Source: Exophiala sp. HKRS030 (taxonomy: Eukaryota; Ascomycota; Eurotiomycetes; Chaetothyriales; Herpotrichiellaceae). Taken from it: DNA of 64,000 bases. Location: positions 3,038,001 through 3,102,000 of the forward strand of contig JAHWDD010000002.1 in NCBI GenBank assembly GCA_023897205.1. Direction: 5' to 3'. Numbering within the stretch: the stretch's first letter is position 1; each line of letters starts with the position of its first letter. The notes beneath the pieces were generated by a model. The model did no database searches. It was not told the origin of the DNA and saw only the letters and a program-made list of their open reading frames with translations. Shown here piece after piece: positions 42,001 to 54,555 of this stretch. The translations under genes and the position numbers were made by a program.

Positions 42001-43549
42001 GGTGGTGGTGTATGGTATGACAATAAGTTTGGCTGTGTATGTGAACGAGACAGAGTGGTAGCGAAAGACTTTTGTGTTTGGTAACGAATGACTTGGGTGT
42101 CAACGAGAGACTGGGAGAAGAAAAAAACAGTAGAGGAGATGGAACCACACCGCGAAGAGATGCAGAATGAGGATGAAGAAGGAAGAAGACCAACCTGTGT
42201 CTCAGACGAACCTGCTCACCTATTTGTATACATGTCGTCGAGACCAACCGAGAAACCTGTGGAGGCACACGGTTCGTCGCGTATTGGTAGACGGAGACCA
42301 TGTGTTGACCACCACGCACCCCATCATTGGAAAGGCGGCGCCACGATTCCAAGGCCCTCCGTAGCGTGCTCCAAGTTCAAGACATTGTGAAGCCGACATG
42401 TCTCGCCGTGTACAAGACGGGGTGTTGGCGCGCGCGCAAAAGTTGAGGTCAAAAAGGGTTGTGTGGATGGTGGCTGATTTGAACGATGTTTTCTGCTCGA
42501 GCCCACCCGAGTCTCACGGAAGAGAAGCTCAAGATAGAAAAGGCTGAAACGATTAAAAATGAATCCAGGCGAATGAAATGCTTGCTATAGGGGTTGGCGA
42601 GAGACAAAGACAGCATTTCGACCACCTTACTATGGCAAGTGTTGAACCGGGCATGGCGGGTAATTCGTGCCATCGCGACCATCGACAGGACAGGAGGAAA
42701 GGATCTCGAAACCAGCAAGGCGCCAAAAAGTAGCTTCTTGAAGCCCAAAGACCTGACTGCGATGGGATGGAAGCCACCATCATACGCAGTAGTGGCCGGG
42801 GAACAGACTGAATGTCCACTTTAGAGGCAGTGCTAATGAGCTCGCCTCGACAAAAAGGGTGTCAAAGTGGTCAAAAGATGAAGACCATGTTTCTTTTTGA
42901 GGCGTGTCAAGCGAGAAATTGAAGCTCCTCGCGCGTGCCGGGGCAAATTGCATTCGTTTGAAACTGGGTCATGACCGAAGTCATTCCACTCACTGATTGG
43001 TTGATGTCTGACCTCAGTTGTGGTGTTACATACGAACTCCCTACCGCGTCTACATATTGTACAATATCACAGGCTACTCGGATTCTCCCACCGGACTTTG
43101 ACACGAGGACACTCCAAGCGACCAGTGCATCTTTCTGTCGATCTTGGTCGGAAAATCTATAACATACTAATACTGATATCAATTGAAGGTGTCGACGGCC
43201 AACAGAGCCTGTTTCCCGCTGCTGTCGTTGACTAAACGAATACAAACGATATTGCTGGAACCCCGTGGCGCTGGCTTCGCTTGCCCAAACGTGAAGATAC
43301 TCCATCAATCAATATCCCTAGTCCCAAGCATACTGTGAATACAGTATGCATAAGTGTATGCACTGCTGAAACTAGACTAGGTTTCTCTCCAACACCAACC
43401 CTGCGCCGAAGGTACCCGAATATCGCTCAGAACATTGCCCCCTTTAGTTTTTGATGAATATCGCTTCCCATACCTTGAACATTTCATACAGTCATAGTTT
43501 GATTTCGCCAAAAGACAATACCACTTCCCTGCTCGCCACGAGTTCCCGA
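42001..43549. other. Intergenic, CFEM-gene promoter and kinase 3' flank
   Basis: 1549 bases. A (GC) run lies at 42430-42438 and a hairpin pair at 43328-43362. Short open frames are present on both strands but none has a recognisable domain. Confidence 0.4.
43328..43362. repeat. Overlapping hairpins 3' of the histidine kinase
   Basis: GCATACTGT (43328-43336) and ACAGTATGC (43341-43349) are perfect arms around GAAT. TGCATA (43347-43352) and TATGCA (43357-43362) form a second perfect pair sharing bases with the first, so only one can fold at a time. Confidence 0.6.
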
Positions 43550-46500
43550 CTATCTACTTCCATTGGCCTCACCACCGAGTGGTGCCGGACTCTGAGTGAA
43601 CACAGGGCGTTCCCCACCATCTCCAGACGCAGCCTCGGTTCCATTTAGTACTGTGCGTATTCCATCAACAGTAGGATTTCCCACGAGCATAAAGTCTTTC
43701 GGTGGAACGCTGTCACTGCTGATCTTGCCCAACTCGTCCGTTTCCCGTTTCCCACTTGGAGGGCTATCACTTCGGTTAAGGGTTTCTTTCACTTCCGCAA
43801 CCGCGGTATCGACCTTTTTCATCACCCTCTTGAATGGCCGTCTGGATCTGGGTTTTTCGCCGGGAGGTGATGGGAAATCTCCATTGGCCATCGTCTTGAT
43901 GGACTTGGAAGCTTCTTCTCCCAACATCCCATTGAGCTTGTCTCTAGGCGTCATGCTTGTCGATCCATTTGTTGCGACATCGGCAGCCAGCTTGGTGTTG
44001 TTGAGGTATTCGTCGATCATGGCTTTCAATGCTGTCTGCCGCACCGGCTTTGCCAGGTAATCATTCATTCCTGCCTCCAAGCACTTTTCCCTATCGCCAC
44101 GGATAGCTGACGCAGTCATGGCAATGATGAGAACTTGACTGACATTGGGATCAGGGTCGGCTCGAATCGCCTTCGTCGCCTCATAACCGTCCAAGACCGG
44201 CATTTGAACATCCATGAGTACCAGATGGAAAGGTTTGCCTTCTTTACTTTGAGCCCTCAACGCATCATATGCTTGTTTGCCGTCCTCGTATGCCTCGCAG
44301 TTGAGTCCGATTTTCTTGACAAAGGAAATGGCAATCTTTCGGTTGATCTGGTTGTCCTCGGCAATGCACACACGAAGGTCCTCGCGAGGTACCTTGGACA
44401 AGTCGCAGAAGCTAATAGTTTTTTGTTCGGTCTCGGGACTGGCTGCTTGCGACCAATTGGCCATTGGATCAGGATCTTTGGCTGCGATCCTCATATCGTT
44501 AGGCACGCTGCTGTCCTTGGGTGCCTTTTGGAATGTCAAAGTGAATGAGACGGTCGTGCCGACGCCGGGTGTAGACTCAATCCAAATCTTACCACCAAGC
44601 ACGTTCTCAATCATGGCTTTACAGATACTCAGCCCGAGACCACTCCCACCATATGATCGAGCAGTGGATGAGTCCGCTTGGGAGAACGGCTGGAATAGTC
44701 GGGCGAGTTGTTCCTGCGTTATACCGATGCCAGTATCGGCTACAGAGCAGGTGATCTTGACTCTGTCTCGCGACTCAGCATTCTTACGTGCCCTGACAGT
44801 GACTGATCCTTGAGGCGTAAACTTGTAAGCGTTGCTTAACAAGTTCATGAAGATTTGATGTAGTCGCACTGGATCACCGAGCACCAGGCCGTCGTCGATC
44901 TGCAAATCCTCGATAGTTTGCAGACCGTGTTCCTGGTTTGTGTAGGCTAAAGCTCTTACCACTTCAGTAATGGTCTCCTTGAGATTGAGAGGTACTGTGA
45001 ACATCTGCATCTTGCCTGCCTCCAGCTTAGAGAAGTCAAGTATATCGTTGATCACAGTCAAGAGAGTATCCGCGCAGACGCGAATGCTATCGGCATACTG
45101 CTCTTGGTCTTTGCTCAAGGGAGTACCTTTGAGGAGTTCTGACATGCCAATTACACCATTAAGCGGCGTCCGAAGTTCGTGGCTAACATTGGCGAGGAAT
45201 ATAGACTTGGCCTTGGCGGCCTCTTCTTTCAATTTGACGTTGTGCATTGCCTCAGCCTCTGCTTTCTTTGCCTTAGCTTCGGCCTCGCGTGCAGCTACAA
45301 GAGCACGCTTCTGCGATTCGACCATGCTGGCATTGGATGCGCTAACTTTTCGGACCTTTCGATATAGAAGAGCATTACCGAGAGATATAGCGACTTGGTT
45401 CGTTAAAAGGTTTAGAACAATCATGTTCCGTTGCGTGAAAGCATTTGGTCGCCCTTCTAGATGAATCACTCCCATAAGATGGTCGGCTTGTATGATCGGG
45501 ATTGCAATAATGGACCGCCCCTGTGGATTTCGAGCCAGGTATGCATCTCCGACGTTGGAAAAACGGTCATCTTCAAGCACATTCTGCACGAAAACAGTCT
45601 CCTTGGTGCGAAGCAGATAATGCGTGATCTGTTGCGCCGCCTGATCATCAACTTCGGAAAATGGAATGCCGTCGGGATATGTTTTGACACCAGTCTCATG
45701 ATCCGCGCTGGCGGCGACACACCAACCTTGATCTTCCGAGTCTATGACAATGGCGCAGAACTCTGCCTGTCCTCCAACGGACTCCAGAATGACTGAAATC
45801 ATCTTGGACAGCAGGTTGTTGATCTGCAACTCGGAGCTGATAACCCTGGAGAATTCAAGGATAGAGGTAAGGTCCAAGATGTCAAGACCTAGCCCAGGCA
45901 CATCTTGCGACGTTTGCGTTGCGCCTGTTCCCTTAGGCTGCACCCAGGCGGTGGTGTACTCCCTCTTGATCTGAGCCTGGGCTTCTTCCGACACAGGCAG
46001 AGCAAGATCTTCTGTCTGCGTTGTCGCTTCCACTGTCCGTGACGTGGTTGCAGTCTTGATCAGCCACTCGTGCTTGTCCGAGAGTTGTTTTGCTTTGCCT
46101 GTGGCATTGATTCTATTCCAAGCAGTGATGGCTTCTTGGATCATAACCTTGCCGGCCCTCTTCGCACCTTTGGCAAGGAGAAACTCTGCCTGCATTTCGA
46201 TAGCAAGAGCCTCCTCCAAAGCAAATCCGTGCACTTGGCAGTGGTCCACAGCTGCCTCGAGATTTGAGATGATGCCAGCATATACACCTGTCAATTCACA
46301 GATGCCAGCCTCGAGAAGGCGTGACCAGGCGTAAAAGTTGACATCATTGACTTTGCCCAGCTCATCAATGTCTCGCTTCATGATCTTCGCCTTTTCGATG
46401 TACGGCCCACGCTCCTCCTCGGGCTTATTTCGAGCGATAGCCAAAAGCGATAGGCCCAGGGCAAATCGTGCACCATATGCTGGTCTGTTAGACCACAGTT

Positions 46501-49500
46501 CGTCCAAGCCGGTGCCTAGTAACGCTGTGCCGGTTTCAACCACAAACTCGTGATAGCCTAAGATAGCATAGACGAGTAAGCCTACGGCCTGGTAAATATC
46601 TCGTGGTCGCTCCGGGTTGGCAGCTTTTCCGCATTCAGCTAACCACTGATCTCTCTTGTGCTGTTCGTCGTCGAGGACCGTGTCAACGTTCTCAATGCCC
46701 GTCTTACCCTGCAATGCTCGAGCGACCTGTCGGGTTATAATCAAGAGTGTACCACCTCGGTGGTCATGTTCCCAATCCTCAAATTCTTCTGGTCCATAAT
46801 TGCAAAAAGCTTCCACTTCAGACAAATCCTGTCCTGCCCAGAGTCTCGAGAGAGCCATCACGCCGATATTCAGGATGCTTACAAACCGATCTCCTGACGA
46901 CAGTGAGTATTCGAGAGCGTTATCGAGGATGGGAAGGAGGTTGCGAATAGGAGTCTGAAAATGGCCAATGAACAAGGTGTACAAGGTCCATCCTCTGCCG
47001 CGAGTCCAAGGGTCATCGTAAAGAGTGAAATACTCTTGAGCAATTTCACCACAGAATAGACCCAGTTCAATGTCTTTGAAGCGACCAATCGCTGCGGCGC
47101 CCATCATTGAAAAGCCTAGTCCTGCTTGAAGGAATGCGCCACGATCCAGCACAGCCGAAATGTAGGCGGTGACCAATTGGTACCACAACAGGGCGTCTGA
47201 CCAGTAGAGGGCTCCCAGAGCTTCACTCAGGAGAGTTCCCAGGGCGATTACAGTCTTGTCGTCACTGAGGGGCCGGGAAATGAGTTCTTCTCGGTTGACC
47301 TCTCTCAGACGAAATTCCAGCTTCTTGAAATCAAGATCGCACTCCTCCCAAGACTTTTCGGGCAATGGCAGACCAAGCCCAGCCAAACACTCCCGATGCG
47401 CCTCAAAAGCAGGAAGGTATTGACCCAGAGATGATAGAATCCGACCTTTGAGGATGTACGACCTTGTCTTGTCCGCCGAACACCGTGCATGTTCAAAGGT
47501 ATCCTCAAGAAGTGCCAGAGCTTCTTCTACTTCACCCTGCAAAAACATCACCTCGGCGCTGTTAACGGTCAATTGCAAAGTCTCATCGTAGAATACGTCA
47601 GGGTCATCACTGTTCCATTTGTCGTCCTGTAGCAGTTTGAGAGCGCTTTTATAATACCATAAACCAGTTTGCTGTGCTCCTGTTTCGAGCGCTTTCTGTG
47701 CTCCACGCCACAGCACATCTCGATAACGCATGCGTACAGGGACGCGTTCCTTGATGATGTCTGCAGAAAGACAAATATGACGGGACAACGGATATAGGTT
47801 ATACTTGCATTGGCTCAGATAGGTCATCATTGTTTGGGCAATGATGAAATGCATCTTGGTTGTATTTTGGCATTCCCGCATTTCATTTGCAGCTTTCAAA
47901 TATCGCGCATGAGAGAAGCGAAACTCGTCATCAGTTTGCCCTGGGGTAATGATGTAGGCGTTGACCAATTGTTGTAAACCATTCACCAAATCTGATTCCG
48001 AGAGATTGAACAGTTTGGCGCGCCTGGGACAAGTAGCATCATTTGCTTGGTCTTTGCCACTGCTATAGAAATAGTCCCCGGACATAATGTGTTGAATCAA
48101 CTTGAAAGAAAACGTGCTTCCCAATAATGAGGCCCAAGCAAGGATGGATCTTGAAGCAGGTGGTATGTCTTGCAGACGTCTTTGCAGATATTCAGTGCCT
48201 GAGAAGCGTGAATCCGAGGCAAATTCGTCGAAAATTTTGTCCAAGTCAAATTGCCAGCCTGAAGCTCTCCAGTCGTACCACAAGCACTCACGCTGGTAAC
48301 ACGTCTGTAAGATATCTTTGAACAAAAAAGGGTTGCCCTCAGATTTCGCATACACCACCGCAGCGAGAGGCACCACCGTTTCGACTGACTGAGACATGGT
48401 TGCAGCAACATATTCAAAAACATACTTTTCCCGGAGGTTTCCAAGCTCGATCTTGTTGGTTGAGTCAAGCTCGAGAATCTTCGCCGTAGATTCTGGAATC
48501 TGTCCGTCTTCCACACGACTTGATAATAACAAAACAACAGGGATCTTAGCCTTGATAATATGCATCAGTAGATTGATCGACTCCGGTTCCGCCGCCTGCA
48601 GGTCATCTAGACATAGACAGATCAGCTTGCCTGTACACATGGTCCGAAGAACATCCATGTAGGTATTGATGAGTCGTATAGATCTAGTGTTGGCCGGGCC
48701 ACGAAGAAAATCGTTTGCGTCCCACAGATTATGGTTCGCCGTCCCATTTACCGTCTTATGCCCACTGTCAATCGTGGGCACCTCTGTATTGACGCTCTGT
48801 GTGGCGGTGGTATCTCCTTTTGTTAAGAGCTTCTTTGAAAGCACCGTGACATCAAGTAAAGTGGCGGGCAAATCCAGCATAGAACTCAGGATGGGCCAAA
48901 ACGGACTAACGTGTGCTCGGAGGTGTTCATGATATGGTGTGTTGACATCCTTCTCGGAGAATATTTGCCTGAACAAACTCGCCATCACTTTGATCATGGG
49001 TTCGAAAGGAGATGGTCGAGCTCTGTCGAATCTCCCCAAAGCAAAATAGCCGTGACGGCGGATGGAAGGCTGAATGGCTTTGATAAGAGCCGTCTTTCCA
49101 ACTCCTGCAGGACCTAAAAGCGTGATCACCTCCGTCTTTGTGCGCCGTTTGTATTTGTGACTATTGCGGCGCCTTGTCATCATTCCGGGTATACTATCGG
49201 GCGTTGATTGCAGACCGCTAGACATACTGCTATCGCGATCAGACAGAGAGTCCAGTGGGCCACCGCGCGAGCCAGGAAGACGCTTGTTCAGAATATTGGG
49301 CTTACTGCCAAAAGTGGGGGTGAATGAAGGACCATCGAGCCCAATCGTGGTAGAATTACTCCGAGACTCTCTAAATCCATAAGAGCTGGAGGAATCAGAT
49401 CCTTCACCTTGCTCTGGACCGTCTGGCCGGCCGTCCGAGATTGAAGAGTTGGAGGCGGCACTGAGAAGCCCGTGCTGTGAAGGCGAATGACGGGCACTTG

Positions 49501-50945
49501 CAGAGCCATGTCGCTTATATGCTTTTTCGATGATCTTGGTAATTTTCTCGGTCTCTGAAGTACGCCCAAACTGTTTGGACGGGAGGATGAAGAAAGACGA
49601 TACATCCCGCTGGCCAACCTTGTAGTTCTTGATCTTTTCCTGATCGCCCTCGCCTAAGAATTTCTGGATTTGCAATAAGTCATATTTGAGTCCACTCACA
49701 GAGTGATATCGCTCATCCATTTGTTTTTGGGTCATCCTTGAGATGATATGTGAGATGGCGTCGGGAATATCCATGCGAATGGCTGTGACTTGGGGCAAGC
49801 GATGCGTGAGAACCCTTTGGATAATATCGATAGGGGTTTCCGCATCGAAGGCAGGCTGTCCTGTAAGGAGGGTCCAAAAAAGGACTCCTAGGCTGTATAT
49901 GTCTGTCCTACTGTCAGGATCCGCAGCGAGACGTCCTGTCTGCTCGGGGGCAATGAACTGTAGTTTCGTCTTGACACCGAGTTCTCTACTCAGCGTTGCC
50001 CAACCTTCGCTTGATAAGATGTTGTCGAAAGACCGAGGTCCGTTGCCTCCGTTTGCAATCTTAACCGCGTTGGTTTCGCGGTTCCAGTGGAAACTGTCGC
50101 CCCGAAGCTCACCATGGATTATTTTGGCCCCATGATGTAGCAACTCAAGCGCTTCCGAAGCCCCGATGGCAAAGTCGAGGAAAGCTTGAAGCGGTATACG
50201 TTCGCCCGGTGTGCCATCAGCGTTTTGTCGATAGGTCTGTCTTCCATAGAAGGCCGGTCCAAAATCCAGGACTTCTCCCAGGTAGTTCTTTCCGGGCGCT
50301 TCGTAGACGCAAGCGATCAGAGGTTGTTCATCGCCGGGCGTAGCTGGAAGTTTGAAGATTTCGATGGGCCGAACAGTGTGCGCGCAGTCGGGATCGCATT
50401 CCTTCATTATCCACTGATTATATTGAAACTCTCTTTCCAGGCGCACAACATGCGTACTAATGCGTGCAACAACGGGCTGCCATAGCATGTCCTGTTCGCC
50501 TCTTGAAGATGCATTTTCGCTGTCTGTGGAGGTACCACTGATGCTGCTCCAGTGGTGGTGTCGGATAGAGGGGCGGTGGGCATCGAGTTTAGGGGAACTC
50601 TTGTTCGAGCCGGAAGGAAGGGATAGGCTGGTCAGAGTACTTAGGGACGACCGAGGGTTGATGACTTCGGGGTTGTGTAGGATGCCAAAGACATGCCTGG
50701 GTGTGTCAGCGAGAGTGCGCTACAAATCAAGAACATTTGAAGGCATGTGCGCTCCTCCCGTTCGACTTACCAGTGGTCGTAGGACGAATGGAATGGTGTA
50801 AACTGCCTTCATTAGCGACTTTCTTACTCTCATCATGTCACTCAGAACTCACCGAACGATCCCAGGTGTAGTTGGGGACTTGAGCAAGTCGTTCGTAGAG
50901 TTTGGTGGGCGGAAGCGGGAGGTCCTCCCCAAGAACTTCGTCCAT
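43550..50945 (-). CDS. Hybrid histidine kinase, group X type (kinase-like, AAA ATPase, GAF, HisKA, receiver)
   Basis: Exons on the minus strand are 50945-50853, 50802-50771 and 50696-43550, giving 2423 residues. Order: N-terminal kinase-like domain (about 150-390), P-loop ATPase region with GPAGVGKTALI (about 570-580), long helical region, GAF (about 1660-1810), HisKA with ANVSHELRTPLNGVIGMSELL (phospho-His near 1880), HATPase with NAYKFTPQGS, ADTGIGI and GGSGLGLSICK, and a receiver with CIAEDNQINRK, phospho-Asp in LVLMDVQMPVLDG (near 2204) and AKPVR. The kinase-like part keeps APE and DIYSLGVLFWTLLTG, but its catalytic-loop HRD reads HGE and DFG is not seen, so it is probably inactive. This layout matches fungal Chk1/Mak-type peroxide and stress sensors feeding the HOG relay. 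Exon 2 is 32 bases. Confidence 0.9.
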
Positions 50946-51817
50946 CTCGGCCCTGCTACGTCGGTGACGGCGACATAGGCGTGCTCATGTCATCGTACGA
51001 ATTTGACGTGGACAGACGACAGGGAGAGCGACAGCAATCACGATGTCGCCGGTGAGGATGGATCAAGCGAATCGTCCGGAGTTGAAGTGGAGGAAGAAGG
51101 AGATTCCGAGTACGAGTACGACGCAATTAGGGAGCGCAAGAGGATGCACAAGATCTACGCTCAGCGTGGAAGGCCAGCGCAGGCAGAGAGATAGTAAGAT
51201 TCTGGTGATCTACCGGTGGTTTGATGATTCAGCGTCCCAAAGTTGTAGGCGGGATTCTTTGGTCGGAGGCAGTTAGATGGGTAAGCAACCCTAGAGCGAT
51301 AACTGCGTCTCCAAAAAGACACGCCCAGGCCACAGGCCACCCAATAGTAAAGCCCAGCCACGCACCAGTCTGGTGAGTCTTGCTTCGCCCACTCCCCGCT
51401 ATTGACGCGAGGAACCCTTTTCCATCGCTTGTGGACTATTGTACAAAGTATGCGCGTAATGATAAAGGCAGGGCGGCGAAGTGCTCGAGCTAGCAAGAAA
51501 TCCATGACGGTATCTATTCCCATTCCGATTACTTATCACTATTGGACGGCGCTATTGGAGATAATAACTCTTTGCCGCCTTCATACGAACACCTATTTCT
51601 CTCGCCTTGTTTAAGTTTAATAAACATCGTGACAGGCGTTGTGATATGCCATGAAGCCAGCACGTCAACCATGCCACGATCTGAATAGAAGTCTTCAACA
51701 TCTTCTGTAACACATGCTCACTCTTTGGCCGTCCACGTTGCGCATGTGGGTGCATGTGACAATTAATTTTTCTGCCGGCATTGTTATCAAGACTGATTTG
51801 TTGGGCTCTCTGTCACG
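50946..51817. other. Divergent/intergenic region with an acidic short frame
   Basis: 872 bases upstream of the histidine kinase and downstream of the next minus-strand gene. It contains a short acidic reading frame at 51003-51194, listed separately, and nothing else that can be supported. Confidence 0.4.
51003..51194 (+). other. Possible small acidic protein or exon (uncertain)
   Basis: The frame encodes 63 residues, from a TTG, with TDDRESDSNHDVAGED, a Ser/Glu stretch EVEEEGDSEYEYDAIRERKR and MHKIYAQRGRPAQAER. Its composition looks coding-like and it starts about 60 bases from the divergent kinase ATG. There is no in-frame ATG at the start. An ATG at about 50988 begins MSSYEFDV in another frame and would join only by a frameshift or unseen splice. 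A GTAAGA donor-like site follows at 51195-51200. I do not recognise it and it may be untranslated. Confidence 0.2.
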
Positions 51818-52742
51818 CTACCTTCCGAGGTACAGACAAGCAAGACACAGCATCGCCCAGTACACATTTTCACCACTGTGATCAGCTCGTGAAATTCCAT
51901 TGGAGGTGGGTGGTGCGACATGGGATTGCGAAGGGACGACAGTGACTGTTCCGGCGTTGCTGGGAGCACCAATTGTCGTGGCGTGAGGTCCCACGGCACT
52001 TATGTTCATGCCAAACGTGGGCGCTGATGAGGTAAGTGAGAGGTAGCTGCCCACTATGCTGGCTGGAATAGCTGGGCCAATTCCAGTACTTGTCCACGGT
52101 GTCGGTGTCACCAAGGTCTTTGGATTGGCTTCAGCTGTGATTTGTCCACCTTGGTAAATATTCCCCATTTGCCCATCTGCAAGCTCATAGTCACCGGTGA
52201 TCAGGTTTGCATGATCTCCTGTCGGGGTCGTGTAGTTGCCGGTAGTCACCGAACCGTAGGTGCCGTCTGCGAAGAAGAAATTCGTGGTGAAACGGTCCTG
52301 AGAAAGTGCCATCAGCTTACAGAAGCAGCTTGTGGACGTCACACTTACCCAGCAACATGGAGTATCATAGCTGGCCACAAGGAGACATTGTGTGGTAGCG
52401 GCACCTATCGCCTGTCAGTGGCTAGACATGAGGACCTAAAATCCTGAACTTCTCACAACAAAGCGTAAGTGGCATTTGAATTGCGCGGCGTGCTGGCTCA
52501 TGTGGAGCAGGAAAGTAGTTGGTCTGATCTGCTTTTCCCAGAGCATCAATGGTCTCGAGAAGATTGAGGTATAGCGAAGCAAGGCCGGGTCCAACGGGAG
52601 GAATGCCTAGCATGGAAGCACCTTCAGGTGCACAAAGCGTGTAGCTTGAGCCACATGACTGACGTGAACTGATGGCAAAGGAGCCGAAAGAAACACGGAG
52701 CAGAGAGAGAACGATGAAGCAAAGCAGGGCAGGGGAACTCAT
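51818..52742 (-). CDS. Secreted, probably GPI-anchored protein of unknown function
   Basis: Exons on the minus strand are 52742-52457, 52404-52349 and 52297-51818, giving 273 residues. The N-terminus MSSPALLCFIVLSLLRVSFGSFA is a clear signal peptide. The next part has six to eight cysteines (RQSCGSSYTLCAPEGAS, LTLCCAATTQCLLVASYDTPCCW after splicing), followed by DRFTTNFFFADGTYGSV, NYTTPTGDHANLITGDYELADG and a Ser/Thr/Pro stretch, ending in hydrophobic YWAMLCLACLYLGR, which fits a GPI-addition tail. N-glycosylation sites (NYT) are visible. I do not recognise a domain. Similar small cysteine-start, Thr-rich-tail proteins are common at the fungal surface. Confidence 0.75.
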
Positions 52743-54555
52743 TTTTGCAAGGTCAATAGCGTTAAGATCAAGTTTCTGGCTCACAATCCGCCGAATAGTT
52801 GTAGCGCGATGAAGATGAGAGGATGAAGCCCACCAATGGATGCACTCCAGTAAGTGATGGAATCGAAGACTTTGCATGGCATTGTAGTATCATTTTGTTC
52901 GAAGAGGAGGCAGGAGCAAGAGCGTGGTTCGCACGGTGTTGAAGGGAAGGAGCGACTCAATAGAATTTCGCTCTACACGACAAAGTCAGTATTGTAACAT
53001 TTGTATTGCTTCCAACTTCAAAGACAACAATCAAGTTAGCAACCTCCTCTCTCTCCGTCTCTTTTTCTCCCTCTCTTTCTGCCTAAGTCTTGGACGAAAT
53101 CCACGTTTCGTTTTCTTCATCTGTTATGTGGCCTACCCCTGACTCGTACTTTGATCTTAATTGTGTGGACGATGTTGACAAGAGATCGGCAGAAAAACTC
53201 GCGCCATGTGAGTGCATTGTCCGTCTCCAACACCTTTGTATGACCCTGACAGAAAATGAGCGGCCATGTCAACGATCAAACCACTCTGCAGATCTCTCTG
53301 AGGTCGGCCTCTTGATTGATGCAGCAACGACGATTCAGGAATGAGATCGACAAGCAAGAACCATGCGGCCCAAGAGATATTGGCAGACAGGCTGAGTGTT
53401 TCACCAGGGGAAAGCTCAAGACACAGACCTCCAGAATTGGGGGCCGTGCCCACGCTCCCGGGTATACAACCGGCGACTTAATGGCACCAATAGGCTGAAT
53501 TGCTGGGGCCCATGCGAGCCGACATGATGTCGCACATGTAAAACCACCGCGAAAATTCGGGACAACCACGGTCAACAAGCAATCTTCCGAGCCCAAACTC
53601 ATGTGTCACTCTGCTGCTGGGGACTTCTTCAGAGGTCTGACCACTGTTTGTCGGGGGTTTACAAACAGGTCAGTACGTACTGAGAGCAATGAGAAACCGA
53701 CACACCCTTCTGTTCTCGCATCGTGATGAAGATGCAGCAACACATGTCACGAAGATATTGTGTTTTGTGCAAGTGCACCACTTTTTTCCTGAACATCACC
53801 ACCTTCCAAGTCCTTAGTAGCAACGGCGTACAGCCTACTCCACGCCGTTGAGATCTAACGAATGTACACGTCACCAGCAATATCACTCCGGCCTCGTGTT
53901 GAAACCACGAGTGCAACTCATCAACCATATCGAGTTCGGAGTACGGAGTACAAGCTTTAATCATGCAGGTACGCCTCCTAGCCAGGGTCTCCCGCTCGGG
54001 CGCTCTTTAGTTTCCTTGACGTCCGGGGATCCAGCGCTCCACCTCTTTCGATCATACCATACACCCTCACTTGTATATGCCTGCAGATCCAACCGAATTG
54101 GGCATCTGTAAGATTAAGCCATCAAGTCACCTGGGCAAGAGATGGGTAAGAGACTGGTTAGAGGCATGTCGATCGTCAATTTACCACTGCTAAATGATAT
54201 GCAAACCTCAAACTGCCGACTGAAGGTCAAGCCTTCCCGACAGATCCATGTGACGACGTTGGTTGTACTCCCTTGAACCGAACTACAATGGCTACCCAGG
54301 TTGGCACGGTATCCTCTGAGAGCACAGGTGTGATTGACATATCGGTGGTCTGTTCTACGATGAGGCTAATGTCGAAGAGAGATGTCGAGATCCGCGTCTT
54401 GAACATCTATAAGAACGAGGTCTGCTCTGCCCATCTACCTCTCGGTTTCCATCTTCCTCCAACAGTCCCTCGTTGCATCTTCATTTCAAGACACATCACT
54501 TTCCTTTCAAATCTTTAAAAAGAAAGTCTCTTAGACATCCATTCGTTCAGCCAAC
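52743..54555. other. Intergenic, two divergent promoters
   Basis: 1813 bases. It has a C/T tract at 53041-53090, one TACGGAGTA at 53942-53950 (next to a second GGAGTA) and a TATAAGA word near 54408. Short open frames on both strands show no domains. Confidence 0.4.

Noticed and set aside
42907..43308. 133-codon minus-strand frame 3' of the kinase
   Set aside because: No domain, no good start context and mixed composition; treated as intergenic.
53276..53602. 108-codon minus-strand frame
   Set aside because: No recognisable domain or splice partners; likely chance.
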